Shown: positions 1-10,541 of the stretch, piece after piece | Layout of the letters: each line of letters starts with the position of its first letter | How positions within the stretch are numbered: position 1 is the stretch's first letter | NCBI RefSeq assembly: GCF_903995435.1 | Contig: NC_067151.1 | Location: 29,363,992 to 29,427,991 of the forward strand | DNA from: Acomys russatus | Lineage: Eukaryota > Chordata > Mammalia > Rodentia > Muridae | Direction: 5' to 3' | Length of the DNA stretch: 64,000 bases | Notes under the pieces: generated by a model | Database searches by the model: none | The model's input: the letters and a program-made list of their open reading frames with translations, nothing else | What the model was told of the DNA's origin: nothing | Program-made: the position numbers and the translations under genes

Positions 1-45
1 TATCTTTATTAATCCCTTTTATACGGAGCATACTAAGTTTCATTT

Positions 46-136
46 TCTAAGGCCGAGTCTCACTCTGAAAACCACTGCAGAGATTGCCTTATGGCCTCCT
101 TAGTGCTGGGATCACAGGCATGAAGGACCACGACAG
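46..136 (-). mobile_element. degenerate B1/Alu-like SINE relic
   Basis: Reverse-oriented remnant: a gagtctcactctg-like start and an end resembling 'tagtgctgggatcacaggca' followed by a gaccac-type B1 head. The middle is too decayed for a subfamily call. Confidence 0.35.
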
Positions 137-138
<2 letters not shown>

Positions 139-192
<54 letters not shown>

Positions 193-208
193 GTGCGTGT
201 GGGTGTGC
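139..208. repeat. (GT)n microsatellite
   Basis: About 70 bp of alternating GT with a few GC and GG interruptions near its right end. It abuts an RSINE1-type relic, whose CA-rich tail is the likely source. Confidence 0.95.
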
Positions 209-352
209 CTGCTTATGAGGGTACATGTGGAGGCCAGGGGTTGACATTGGATAGTCCTGTATCACTCTCCACTTGATCGATCAATTGACTGATTGATTGA
301 TTGATACAAGGTCTCCCACTGAACCTGAAACCCACAGGAAAGTTTGAAACTA
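209..352 (-). mobile_element. RSINE1/B4-type SINE, degenerate
   Basis: Contains 'catgtggaggccaggggttg' followed by a cactctccactt block and 'aggtctcccactgaacctg', the reverse-strand landmarks of the RSINE1/B4 group as I remember them. The GT tract at its left is the reverse of the element's CA-rich tail. The family name is from memory. Confidence 0.5.
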
Positions 353-520
353 GCCGGGCAGTGGTGGCACACACCTTTAATCCCAGCATTTGGGAGGCAG
401 AGGCAGGCGGATCACTGTGAGTTCAAGGCCAGCCTGGTCTACAAAGCGAGTCCAAGATATTCAAGGCTACACAGAGAAACCCTGTCTCAAACAACCAAAA
501 AAAGAAAAAAGAAAAGAAAA
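353..520 (+). mobile_element. B1 SINE, near full length
   Basis: 7SL-derived SINE running from gccgggcagtggtggc through the cagcctggtctacaaagcg core to the accctgtctc end and an A-rich AAAG tail. Two short overlapping open frames here are only readings of the SINE. Confidence 0.95.
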
Positions 521-1235
521 TTTTAAGCTAAGGACTCAATTTCTGTTGTTGATGCCTTGTCCATATAGAAATTTTAATCTGTGCATATGCTCTGTAATAC
601 AGCCTATCCATTAAAAATATCTTTTTTATTATAAACAACTTTTTTCATATATTTCAATAGGAAACTTGTAGCCTTACTACAGCCATGGCTCTGAGCATGC
701 GTGAACTTGGCACTGCACATGCCGTTGCCCACACGATACCAGCAATCCCCTCAGGCACGTGTGCTCAGTTTTACGAACTGCAGTGTTTTTACTGAACTTA
801 CTGTTTCCTGCTTGAATAGAAACACAACATACAGAAAAGCCAAGACTCTCATTGCCATAAATATTTGCAAACAAAGAAGTGTAGACAAAGGGTATACTGT
901 GAGGCTCACGGTGACACACTACAGCTTCCACAATGAGATTTTTTTTCTCTCTGTTGAGGGAAGGTTGCAAAGGTAGTTATGAAGGGAGGGAGAGATGAGT
1001 GGGATTGGGGTGTATGATGTGAAATTCAAAAAGTACTATAAAAAGTTAAAAAACAAACCTAAGACATTTGTATATTTTTCTACTGTTATCCCTTTAAATT
1101 TATTTACCTTTGGGTCGTGTGGTATTAAACACAATACAGACTACAAGTGCCTGTACAATCACCTCATTGGTGTGCAGATTTGCTTTTGTCTTTAATAGTT
1201 GGTAATTTATAGGAATCAAAGACTTATTTTTCTTC
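521..1235. other. unique AT-rich stretch, no gene seen
   Basis: No recognised repeat. Open frames of 60-97 codons occur on both strands over the same bases (about 677-976) with no splice context, so I treat them as chance. Confidence 0.6.
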
Positions 1236-1279
1236 CTGCTTCTTCCTCCCTCCCTCTGTCTCTCTCTATCTCTGTCTGA

Positions 1280-1386
1280 GCAGGGTCTTATGTAGAGCCC
1301 AAGCTGGCCCAAACCTTGCTGAAAGATGACCTTTAGACTCCACCTCCCAAGTGCTAAAATTACAGGTGTGCACCAGCATGCTTGGT
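1280..1386 (-). mobile_element. old B4/RSINE-type SINE
   Basis: Reverse SINE with 'cagggtcttatgtagagccc', an internal gatgacctttagactccac insert typical of the B4-like group, and 'aagtgctaaaattacaggtg' near its head. Preceded by a CT-rich run at about 1236-1278. Confidence 0.5.
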
Positions 1387-1695
1387 CTTAATTACATCTC
1401 TTTATGATTTCTTGTCAGTCAAGGTTTGATTTGTTAGTCTGCTTTATATACCTGTATACTCAGAATCTCATGAAATTATTTCAGAGGAAAGAGGGTCAAA
1501 GTGGAAGAAGTTTGAGGCCTCTTCTAGTGGACTCTGTGACAGTTTTCTGTTCCACTTTCAAAGAATCCAGGAGACAGTGCCTCTCAGTAGAGTAAACTGC
1601 TGTGATATTTTTATATTAAAAAAAAAAAAAAAAGATGTATACCTGCTGTACCACTTCCCATCCTGGGAGAGAGTGGCAAACCAGATTTTCTAGAG

Positions 1696-1750
1696 CAGTA
1701 TCCTCAACCTTCCCAATACTGTGACCCTTTACTGCAGCTCCTCATGTTGA
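1696..1750 (+). mobile_element. URR1-like hAT DNA transposon fragment
   Basis: About 55 bp resembling the end of the rodent non-autonomous hAT-Charlie element URR1 (cagtatcctcaaccttccc, then gtgacccttta and tcctcatgttg). Only this end is visible. The family call is from memory of the consensus. Confidence 0.45.
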
Positions 1751-2318
<568 letters not shown>

Positions 2319-2556
2319 TTTGCTTCACAGATGTCTCGGTGGGTTTCTCTGCACCAGACAGGCATTCTCTCAGGAAGTGAACCCAAAGTCACAATATGCA
2401 AGGTGTCCCGCTTAGGGTCCTATACATTCAATGGGGGTGCTTCCAAATTTTGTTTTGAAAAAGGATGACCTGGCCGGAGCTGGAAGCTTTTTAGTCATTC
2501 TCAGGAAGTTGGCAGCAGCTGAATGAATGTCAACTGGAAATAAAAATGGATGTTTA

Positions 2557-2720
2557 AGGCTGGAGAGATGGCTCAGTGGTTAAGAGCACTGCCTGTTCTT
2601 CCAAAGGACCAGGGTTCAACTCTCAGCACCCACATGACAGCTCACAACTGTCTGTAACTCCAAGATCTGACACCCTCACACCAATGCACATAAATTAAAA
2701 GTAAATAAAATATTTTTTAA
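2557..2720 (+). mobile_element. B2-family SINE
   Basis: tRNA-derived SINE starting ggctggagagatggctcagt with gttcaactctcagcaccc as the B-box region and an AAATAAAATA tail. A B1 follows immediately. The pair is bracketed by AATGGATGTTTA (2545-2556) and AATGGATATTTA (2920-2931). Confidence 0.93.
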
Positions 2721-2890
2721 GCCGGTCGTGGTGGCACATGCTTTAAGCCCACCACTTGGGAAGCGGATGCAGGCAATTCACTGTGAGTTTGAGGCCAGCC
2801 TGGTCTACAGAGTGAGTTTAGGACAGCCAAGGCTATACACAGAGAAACCCTGTTTCAAAAAACAAACAAAAACAAAACAAAACAAAACAA
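2721..2890 (+). mobile_element. B1 SINE in the tail of a B2
   Basis: Runs from gccggtcgtggtggcacatg to an (AAAAC)n tail, diverged from consensus at several sites. It starts exactly at the end of the B2 A-tail, and about 30 bp of T- and A-rich sequence follows before the outer duplication. Confidence 0.94.
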
Positions 2891-2931
2891 ATTTCTTAAT
2901 TAATTTTTTTAAAAAAAAGAATGGATATTTA

Positions 2932-3623
2932 GAGTGAGTTAATTTCAGGTTCCAAGACCTTCTGTCTCATTACAAATCTGTTTCCATTTTACGCTACTTT
3001 CAGCACAAGCCTTGCTGCTCCAGGGTCAGGAAAGGTCACGACCCTCTGTTGCTAATCTTGTAAACTGTCTGCAGGGGACAAAGCCCTCCAGTAGCTCCTT
3101 CCAAATTGCCCACAGCGGCTGCTGCTGCTGCGCCAGTGGTGGGGAGGTCTACACTACAGTGACCCTTCATCTGGGGCCAAGGCACCAGCTGTTGGCAATG
3201 GTGCCAAAGCCAGAGTGTGTTTGGATGAACCCAAGCATCAGTCATGCCCCTGCTGTTCCGACACATGCTCCTCTCTCACTGGTGCAAAGCAGTGGAAGGG
3301 TTCCAGAGCTGTAATGTGAATCAATTCTGAAACTAATAGCAACGAGATAAGTACGTTACATTCCTCCAAAGCTGGACATGTGGAGGCTGTTCTGCACTTT
3401 ACAGTTTCCTGGTTCGTAACAAAAGCGTAGGACATTTTACAACACGAAGCGCAAGCAGAGCCAGCAAGACCAACTGACAAGACTCCATCTGTGCGGGGAG
3501 TAGAGCCAGTGTGTGAACCAGGGAGAAAGTGGATAAGTGCCATAGCAGGTACTGTAAATGACAGCAAGGACCACATTTCGTTACAGGGTTGCGCCTGGCA
3601 ACTCTAAATTAAGGGGCACAAGT
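2932..3623. other. unique stretch, no gene seen
   Basis: No recognised repeat except a short (GCT)4 at about 3119-3130. Open frames of 76-112 codons lie on opposite strands over the same bases without splice or start context. Confidence 0.55.
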
Positions 3624-3640
3624 GAAAGTAAACAGTTCCC

Positions 3641-3816
3641 TCCGGGCACAGTGGCATACCCCTGTTATCTCAGCACTCAGGAGGCAGAGGCAGGCAGATC
3701 GCTGTGAGTTCAAGGCCAGCCTGGTCTACAAGGTGAGCCCCTGACAGCCAAGGCTACACAAGGAAACTCTGTCTTGAAAAATCAAAGAAACAAAAAACAA
3801 ACAAAAAAATCTAAAA
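3641..3816 (+). mobile_element. B1 SINE
   Basis: Diverged B1 with an A-rich tail. Flanks carry an eroded target-site duplication: GAAAGTAAACAGTTCCC (3624-3640) against GAAAGTATGCAATCCCC (3817-3833), 13 of 17 identical, in keeping with an older insertion. Confidence 0.93.
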
Positions 3817-3874
3817 GAAAGTATGCAATCCCCAACCTATTCATTCCATGTGCTTGTGAGCCAGTCCCTAAAAC

Positions 3875-3991
<117 letters not shown>

Positions 3992-4043
3992 CTAACAAGT
4001 ACGAGGCAAATGGACATTTCTTTCCTTTAAAAATAGGAAGTAT

Positions 4044-4198
4044 GGCTGGGCGTGGTGGTGTACACCTGTAATCCCAGCACTTGGGAGACAGAAGCCAGCA
4101 GATTTCTGTGAGTTTGAAGCCAGCCTGGTCTACAAAGCAAGTCTAGGACAGACAAGGCTACACAGAGAGACCCTATCTTGGAGAACAACAACAACAAC
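4044..4198 (+). mobile_element. B1 SINE
   Basis: Starts gctgggcgtggtggtgtaca and ends accctatcttgg with an (AAC)n tail. First of three B1s clustered at 4.0-4.5 kb. Confidence 0.94.
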
Positions 4199-4206
4199 AC
4201 TATGGA

Positions 4207-4364
4207 TTCTCTCTCTCTCTCTCTCTCTGAGACAGAGTTTCTCTGTGTAGCCTTGGCCATCCTGGACTTGCTTTGTAGACCAGGCTGGCTTCGAACTCAC
4301 AGAGATCTGCCAGCTTCTGCCTCCTGGGTGCTGGGATTAAAGGCATACGCCACCACACCCAGCT
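4207..4364 (-). mobile_element. B1 SINE with (TC)n tail
   Basis: Reverse B1 from gagacagagtttctctgtgt to ccaccacacccagc. Its expected poly-T side is replaced by a (TC)11 tract at 4207-4228. Confidence 0.94.
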
Positions 4365-4392
4365 TCTTTTCCCTTTGTAAAACAGCTCCCCA

Positions 4393-4526
4393 GACAGGGT
4401 TTCTCTGTGTAGCCTTGGCTTTCCTGAACTTGCTTTGTAGACCAGTCTAGTCTTGAATACCCAGAGATCCTCCTGCCTCTGCCTCCCGAGTGCTGGGATT
4501 ATAGGCGTGCGCCACCACGCCCGGCT
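4393..4526 (-). mobile_element. B1 SINE, tail lost
   Basis: Reverse B1 from gacagggtttctctgtgtag to ccaccacgcccggc. No poly-T tail is visible at its left side. Confidence 0.93.
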
Positions 4527-4708
4527 GGTAGTATTGATTGTCATGTGATTAAAATGAGTGACTATGGGGTATACTTTGAATCATAAGAGGAAGGATAATG
4601 TTAGTTATTTCTTGGCTATATTCAAATTTATTGCTATACTTGATAGTGTCTCAAATCTGAGTCTTCCAAGGGAAGGACACACTCCTGCAGTGTCTTTGGC
4701 GGGCCGCT

Positions 4709-4793
4709 TGCTGCTGCTGCTGCTGCTGATGGTGGTGGTGGTGGTAACGGTGGGGGAGGGATGGTGATTGTGATGGTGATGATGGTGATACTG
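4709..4793. repeat. (CTG)n/(GTG)n/(GAT)n trinucleotide tract
   Basis: Seven CTG units pass into GTG units and then degenerate GAT/GGT units; imperfect GGT and GAT units trail to about 4850. Open frames of His or Leu/Val runs here are artefacts of it. Confidence 0.9.
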
Positions 4794-4850
4794 AAGATTT
4801 ATGAAAACAATGAAACTGCTGGTGGTGATAGTGCTGGTACTGATGGGGTG

Positions 4851-5811
4851 GGTGCTTGCTAGCAACGGTGACAGGAAGTGATCCTCTTTTGAGTGCCTCG
4901 TGTGCTCTTTATTTTTGTGTCAGGCTCTTTATTCTGCTTTCTGCACGCATGAACTCATTTAATCACTCGTTTGATAAACCAAATGTCTCGGGTGGATTTT
5001 ATAGATGGGGATGCGGAAGCACTGAGGGAATAACGCACCAGTCTGTGCCTATGCGGTGCGTAAGCGGCCAAGGTAAGGAAGTGACTCGAGTGCCTCAGAA
5101 TCTGGAGCCCAAGGTCTTTAATTGCTTCGATATAAAGAGTTCACGGTATTGATGAACTGCGATAACTCTTTGACTCCTGTTTTCAACCGGATACATACCA
5201 AGCCATGTAAATAAACTGCAGATGCTACTGTTGCCTTAAGAGATACAACTCAGAGATTAGGTGAAACAAGAGGCAAATTGGGAATCGGATCCTTTTAGCA
5301 ATTAGATTAGTGACTTCATTTGCTGTCGGGTTCCGGAGAATATCTTAAAGATTCTTCTCATGCTGCCTTTCATAGACACCCACTTCCCTTTCCATCTACT
5401 GAAAGAAAAAAAAAAAAAAAAAGACTGGAAACCCAGTCCAGTGAGCAGAATAAGTCTGAAGAAGGTGACTTTCTTCTCGCCTGAGCACCCTGACTCGAAA
5501 CCTGACAAGGCGTTGTCTGGAAGAGCCCCGAGAGTGGACTCTGTCCCCTGCTTGGCACAGATGGAGCAGGGGTTATTGCAGGTGGAAGTGATTTTAATCT
5601 GCTAGTCGGCAGCTCTAAGCCAGTGTGTATGTGACTCCGTGTACCCTAAAATATAGTAAGAAATGAATTCTCCTGATTGAGAACATAGACACTTTTAGTA
5701 AAGCTCATAGACAGTTGGGTTAGTTTCAAAGGAAGCCTTTAGGCTAGAGAGCTCAGCAGCTGTGGGAAAGGACACCCTTCTTTAAACTAATTTAAAAAGT
5801 TCCTCCCTAAA
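4851..5811. other. unique stretch with one A-tract, no gene seen
   Basis: Roughly 960 bp without SINEs. The only simple repeat is an A-run at 5405-5422. Short open frames lack splice or start support. Confidence 0.55.
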
Positions 5812-5824
5812 GCGATGAGTGGAT

Positions 5825-5993
5825 GCTGGGCGTGGTGGCGCACGCCTTTAATGCCAGCACCTGGGAGGCAGAGGCAGGCAGATCGCTGTGAGTTTGAGGC
5901 CAGCCTGGTCTACACTTTGAGTCCAGGACAGCCAAGGCTACACAGAGAAACCCTGTCTCGAAAAACCAAAAACCAAAAACAAACAAACAAAAA
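5825..5993 (+). mobile_element. B1 SINE
   Basis: Intact B1 from gctgggcgtggtggcgcacg to a (AAAAACC/AAAC) tail. Flanks GCGATGAGTGGA (5812-5823) and GAGATGAATGGA (5994-6005) form a 10/12 target-site duplication. Confidence 0.95.
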
Positions 5994-6275
5994 GAGATGA
6001 ATGGAAACACGCACGTGTGGACAGAGGTGCCCTGTTGTAGGTAGTCCCTCAGCAGTCTTTGCTGCCTTGGGAGGAAGGGAGATGGCTCCTAGTGAGAGAG
6101 ATGCTAAGCTCAAGCGCCTGGTAAGAACAGAGAGCAGCCTCTGTGGGCGGGCTCCAGAGCAAGTCACAGAATCTGCACAGAGCACCCAGAGCCAGCTGAT
6201 CCTCAAGAGGACTGGGCAGGATCTGCAAAGGCCACAGGACTGACCACAGTTGGAAAGTTGCTGGTGACCATAGCT

Positions 6276-6444
6276 TTTGTTTTGTTTTGTTTTGGTTTTT
6301 GGTTTTTTGAGACAGGGTTTCTCTGTGTAATCCTTGTTGTCCTGGACTCTCTTTGTAGACCAGGCTGGCCTTGAACTCACAGGGATCCGCTTGCCTCTGC
6401 CTCCCGAGTGCTGGGAGTAAAGGTGTGCGCCACCACTGCCCAGC
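6276..6444 (-). mobile_element. B1 SINE with exact target duplication
   Basis: Reverse B1 with a (TTTTG)n tail side. GACCATAGCT is repeated exactly at 6266-6275 and 6445-6454. A 203-codon open frame across it is SINE read-through, not a gene. Confidence 0.95.
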
Positions 6445-6454
6445 GACCATAGCT

Positions 6455-6785
6455 CTCTTACTACTGGTTTTTGCTCTGTATGCACACACTGCTCGCTCAG
6501 CCCTGGGAACTGGGGTTTCAAGCCTGCGATACCACACCTGGCTTATTCTTTTACCTTTTAAAGCAAGTGTGCATATGTTGCCTCATCTTTTCCACTTCCT
6601 GGACATTTGCGGTGGGTGTGGGTGACACAGACAGCCTTCAGGTTTGTAGGTTCAGAGAGTTCAGTTTGCACTTAGTTTGTCGGATGGATCTAGACTTGAT
6701 CCCTCTGTGATGAAATTGCTCTGTGGCACGTGCGTGTCCACGGCTCTAATGTTACACACGTGCCCTGATGAACATGATTTTTCTG
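6455..6785. other. unique stretch, no gene seen
   Basis: No repeat recognised. Its right edge holds the first of three copies of an AAACACTAGTTTCT target site. Confidence 0.5.
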
Positions 6786-6799
6786 AAACACTAGTTTCT

Positions 6800-7022
6800 T
6801 TACTTTTCCTTTCTTTCTGTCTTTTTTTGTTTTTTGTTTTTTTCCTTTTTCTTTTCTTTTCTTTTTTGTTGTTGTTTTTTGTTTGTTTGTTTGTTTGAGA
6901 CAGGGTTTCTCTGTGTAGCCCTGGTTGTCCTGGACTTGCTTTGTAGACCAGGGTGCTCTTGAACTCACAGCAATCCATCCACCTCTGCCTCCTCGATTAC
7001 AGGTGTGCTCCACCATGGCTGG
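6800..7022 (-). mobile_element. B1 SINE with long pyrimidine tail
   Basis: Reverse B1 body at 6895-7022, lacking the 'gagtgctggg' block, preceded by about 95 bp of T-rich tail. Bracketed by AAACACTAGTTTCT at 6786-6799 and 7026-7039. Confidence 0.93.
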
Positions 7023-7039
7023 ACAAAACACTAGTTTCT

Positions 7040-7233
7040 TTTCTTTTCTTTTTCTTTTTTTAAATTTGTTTTTATTTTATGTGCATTGGTGTCTTAACTG
7101 CATGTATGTCTGTGAGTGTCAAATCTTGGAGTTACATACAGTTGTTAGCTGCCATGTGGTTGCTGGGAATCGAACTCAGGACCTCAGGAAGAGCAGCCAG
7201 TTCTCTTAACCCCTGAGCCATCTCTCTAGCCCC
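7040..7233 (-). mobile_element. B3 (B2-family) SINE
   Basis: Reverse tRNA-derived SINE ending ccctgagccatctctctagc. It contains the gccatgtggttgctgggaat block and lacks the B2 'agagggcaccagatctc' block. AAAACACTAGTTTCT flanks it at 7025-7039 and 7234-7248. Confidence 0.9.
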
Positions 7234-7303
7234 AAAACACTAGTTTCTAAGGATTACCGAGAAGGACAGTTTTAACAATGAGTGATTAAAAATGAAATTG
7301 GTT

Positions 7304-7490
7304 GACCAGGCCTGATGGCACATGCCTTAAATCCCAGTACTAGGGAGGAAGAGGCAGGCGGATCTCTGTGTGTTGTAGGCCAGGCTACAGAACTAGTTCT
7401 AGAACAGGCAGGACTACATAAAGAAACCCTGTCTCAAAAACAAACAAATAAACAATAACAGCAACAAACAGACAAACAAACAAAAAAGAA
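7304..7490 (+). mobile_element. old diverged B1 SINE
   Basis: Recognisable from cctgatggcacatgcctt to accctgtctcaaaaac plus a CAAA-rich tail, with many substitutions and a shortened middle. Confidence 0.85.
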
Positions 7491-7841
7491 TTGGGTTATA
7501 AAATCTTACAAATGTGTAATTTGTTCTTGTTAATGGATTTAGTGTACTCTATTTCCTTTGCATTATGTGTGTTCACATGCATGAGTGCACGTGTGTATAT
7601 ACTGTGTGTGTGTGTGCGCGCGCCCGCGTATTTAAAACAATAGCAACTGTTTAGAATTCTGGAAGAGGAAGGGAACCAGCAGGAGGAGAAGCAGCAATGG
7701 GGATGGAGACAAATATGATCAAAGTATGTTACCTATGAGTATAAAATGTCATAATGAAATCCACTATTTTGTACAATAAATATATTCTATTACAAAAGTG
7801 TACCAAAAACCAAAACAAAATAAATCCCTTTATAGATGTTT
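7491..7841. other. unique AT-rich stretch with GT/GC run
   Basis: No gene seen. Alternating purine-pyrimidine sequence at 7591-7627 runs from TG into GC units and could adopt Z-DNA. Confidence 0.5.
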
Positions 7842-7855
7842 AAAGATCACTTAGA

Positions 7856-7979
7856 GCCAGGCAGTGGTGGTGCACGCCTTTAATCCTAGCACTTGGGAGG
7901 CAGAGGCAGACGGATCGATGTGAGTTCAAGGACAGCCTGGTCTACAAAGTAAGTCCAGGACAGCCAAGGATACACAGAG

Positions 7980-7982
<3 letters not shown>
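7856..7982 (+). mobile_element. B1 SINE with tail replaced by (GT)n
   Basis: B1 from gccaggcagtggtggtgcac to cacagagaac; the last bases and the A-tail are missing. The (GT)n tract follows directly. AAAGATCACTTAGAGCCA (7842-7859) and AAAGAACACTTAGAGCCA (8046-8063) flank the whole unit. Confidence 0.93.

Positions 7983-8041
<59 letters not shown>
7983..8041. repeat. (GT)n microsatellite inside a SINE insertion
   Basis: About 58 bp of pure GT lying where the B1 A-tail should be, inside the element's target-site duplication. Confidence 0.96.
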
Positions 8042-8042
<1 letters not shown>

Positions 8043-8063
8043 CCTAAAGAACACTTAGAGCCA

Positions 8064-8556
8064 AGGAAGGGTCAGTTGGTGAATGTATTGTGTGAGCATT
8101 AATGTTTGAGCCTGAACCCCATGTGAGGCAGGAGAGCTGCAAGAAGCCATGGATAGCTCTGAATGGATTTAACTCCTTCTTGCCTGTGCTCACAAGCAGA
8201 GCTGCCCAGACCCAAGCACAAGGCTGACCTTCAAAGACTTCTACACTGGTCTTCCTACATGTTCTGGATGGTTCCTTTGGTCCACTGCCATGGTTCTATA
8301 GATACTGTAACTGACCCTCAAGGAGTCTGTGATTTGGAATGTCATTTAGCTATTTCTGGGATCCCAGGGGGAAAGGGAGGAGGGAAGACCAATGCGCAGT
8401 GAGTGAGATCAGAACTTGGCCCTAAGACTTTGTGTGGCCCTTGTAACACCCACACGACTGTTCAAAAGTGACTCCAAGCAGGCAAGACTTGTGAAGAATG
8501 GAAGTTAATGCCTTTCCAAGTACCTTTCCAAGGTACTTCACTTTGTGAGAAATTCT
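8064..8556. other. unique stretch, no gene seen
   Basis: No repeat or splice-bounded open frame recognised. A 79-codon frame near 8163-8402 has no other support. Confidence 0.5.
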
Positions 8557-8735
8557 GCTGGGCGTGGTGGTGCACGCCTTTAGTCCCAGCACTCGGGAGG
8601 CAGAGGCAGTGGATCTCTGTGAGTTCGAGGCCAGCCTGGTCTACAAAGCGAGGCCAGGGCAGCCAGAGCTACACAGAGAAACCCTGTCTCGAAAAACAAA
8701 ACAAAACAAAACAAAGAAAGAAAGAAAGAAAAAGA
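8557..8735 (+). mobile_element. B1 SINE
   Basis: From gctgggcgtggtggtgcacg to an (AAAAC)n(AAAG)n tail, with a small deletion in the gcagaggcagtggatc region. Confidence 0.95.
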
Positions 8736-8741
8736 ACGAAC

Positions 8742-8950
8742 TTAGACTTGGCAGCCAGTGTCATCTGGGTTCAAATCCAAGCTCTAGGACATATTAGCTG
8801 TGTGACTTTGGGAGTGTTACACGACTGCCCTGTGCTTCGGCTTCTTCACTACACGGTGTAGACGATGGCGCCTGGCTGGGTATTGTTGGAGGACTCAGTG
8901 TCCTTAAATACAGTGAGGCACTGAGAAGAGCACATGGCCTGTGGGAAGCT
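8742..8950 (+). mobile_element. MIR SINE (ancient)
   Basis: Follows the mammalian MIR order: gccagtgtcatctgggttca (B-box), then ttagctgtgtgactttggg, then a decayed cttcttcactacacggtgta, and cagtgaggcactgagaag at the 3' side. Matches MIR from memory over about 200 bp. Confidence 0.75.
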
Positions 8951-10183
8951 CTCCCTGTGGTTCCGGAGGTCACTCAGGGGCAGCAATGTAGAAATAATGT
9001 AGGTCAGTTCTCTCTGGTCTCAGGTCAGCAGGTCTGACAGGTTTTAGCCAGAGGTGAGGTCAGGTGAGGCACAGTCCCTAGTCTTTCTGGATTCTTATCT
9101 CTTGGCCACGTGGTAGCTTTTCCTGTAAGCTGTGTCTCTCTGGGAACATGATGGGGAAGCCTGGGGAGATGCATCTGGGTCTGTATTATCTGATCACTCT
9201 GGAGCCAGGGTTGCTGTGATCTAGCTGCTTCTCCTTGGGTCATTTCGGTCTTGTCTGCTATTGTCACTTTAGGTGCCAATTCCAGATTCTCAGGAAACAC
9301 TGGCCAGCCCAAGGGTCAGCTCTTGCCAGCCGGAGAATCACGTGACACCCACAGGGCAAAGGGACTCATGATGGAAAGGATGGAGCAGTTCCTGATGGGA
9401 GTTATGTTTGCACACAGAAGTGATGAGCCAGAGCAAACACTAGCTCTGGATGTGTGAGTCCAGGAGCTACTTACTGGTCGGTTGGGGAGACCTTTAACTT
9501 GTTTAGCCTTTGTTTTTGTTTGTTTGTTTTATGAGTGGAGATGTTGTGCTTCTTCGCTCATCAGAGCAGGACAAGCTACGTAGCATCTGGGTTCCAGTCT
9601 GAAATGAAACTGTCACAGGAGAGTAACAGGAAAGCACTGAAGCAGTTGTGGAATGTTTTTTTTTTTTTTTTTAAGCAACAGAAAAAAAATTTATGTTAAG
9701 CAACAAGACGGCATTGAAAAGAAGACAAAATGACTAAGCATGGTGGTGCCCTGGATGGGATCCTGGAACAGATGAGGGGCAGTGGGGGGAAACAAAAGAA
9801 ATACGACTTCTCTTCCGGTAGTATAGAGTACACCCAGAAAACACGACCTTCCTGAATCAAATCTTACTTTACCTCAGAAACCTCATGAAAAAGCTCAGGT
9901 TTTCACAAAAGTTATTCCAAGGATCTAGCCAAAATAAAATAAAAAATGGAGAGTTCTTACTATCAGAGATGCAGTAAATTATTGTAAGATATACTCTTAC
10001 ATTTTACATTGTAATCTGGGTTTTTTTTTTCTTTTCTTTCTTTTTTTTTTTTTTTTATTAATTTATTCTTGTTACAGTTGTGGAGTGTTTAAGTGTGGGG
10101 TCCTAGGCTATACTGGCATCGTGCCCAGGAAGCCCACCCTGCATGATTGTAATAATGACCCAAAGCAAAGCCTTGAGCACAGA
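8951..10183. other. unique stretch with T-tracts, no gene seen
   Basis: No SINE for about 1.2 kb. Poly-T or T-rich tracts at 9656-9673 and 10020-10058 may be remnants of SINE tails. No supported exon. Confidence 0.5.
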
Positions 10184-10317
10184 GCACAGAGGTGGCTCTG
10201 TGGCTAAGAGCCCTTGCTGCCAAGCTTAATGACCTGAGTCCCATCCATGTAGACCGTGGTAGTAGGGAGAATTAACTTGCCCTAACCCACATTCTGGCCG
10301 TGTACTCATGCACATAC

Positions 10318-10366
<49 letters not shown>
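10184..10366 (+). mobile_element. B3-type SINE with (CA)n tail
   Basis: tRNA-derived head (gaggtggctctgtggctaag, then gcttaatgacctgagtccc as B-box), a decayed middle, and a (CA)n tail at 10321-10366 as usual for this B3 group. Confidence 0.7.
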
Positions 10367-10368
<2 letters not shown>

Positions 10369-10497
10369 TGATGATAATAATATTATTCTAACGTTATTCT
10401 AGTAAATTCTTAAAGCTCTGTAAGAAGCAATGTAGATCTTTTACATAATACATTTTGTTGCTTTTGCTTGGTTTTGGGATTTGGGGATTTGGGTGGT

Positions 10498-10510
10498 TTA
10501 TTTTTTTATT

Positions 10511-10540
<30 letters not shown>
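10498..10540. repeat. (TTTA)n tract
   Basis: T-rich lead into nine TTTA/ATTT units, forming the tail side of the adjacent reverse B1. Confidence 0.93.

Positions 10541-10541
<1 letters not shown>

Noticed and set aside
5910..6521. 203-codon open frame, minus strand
   Set aside because: It reads through a B1 SINE (6276-6444) and into the tail of another (5825-5993). B1 antisense frames recur across the window with the same peptide phrases.
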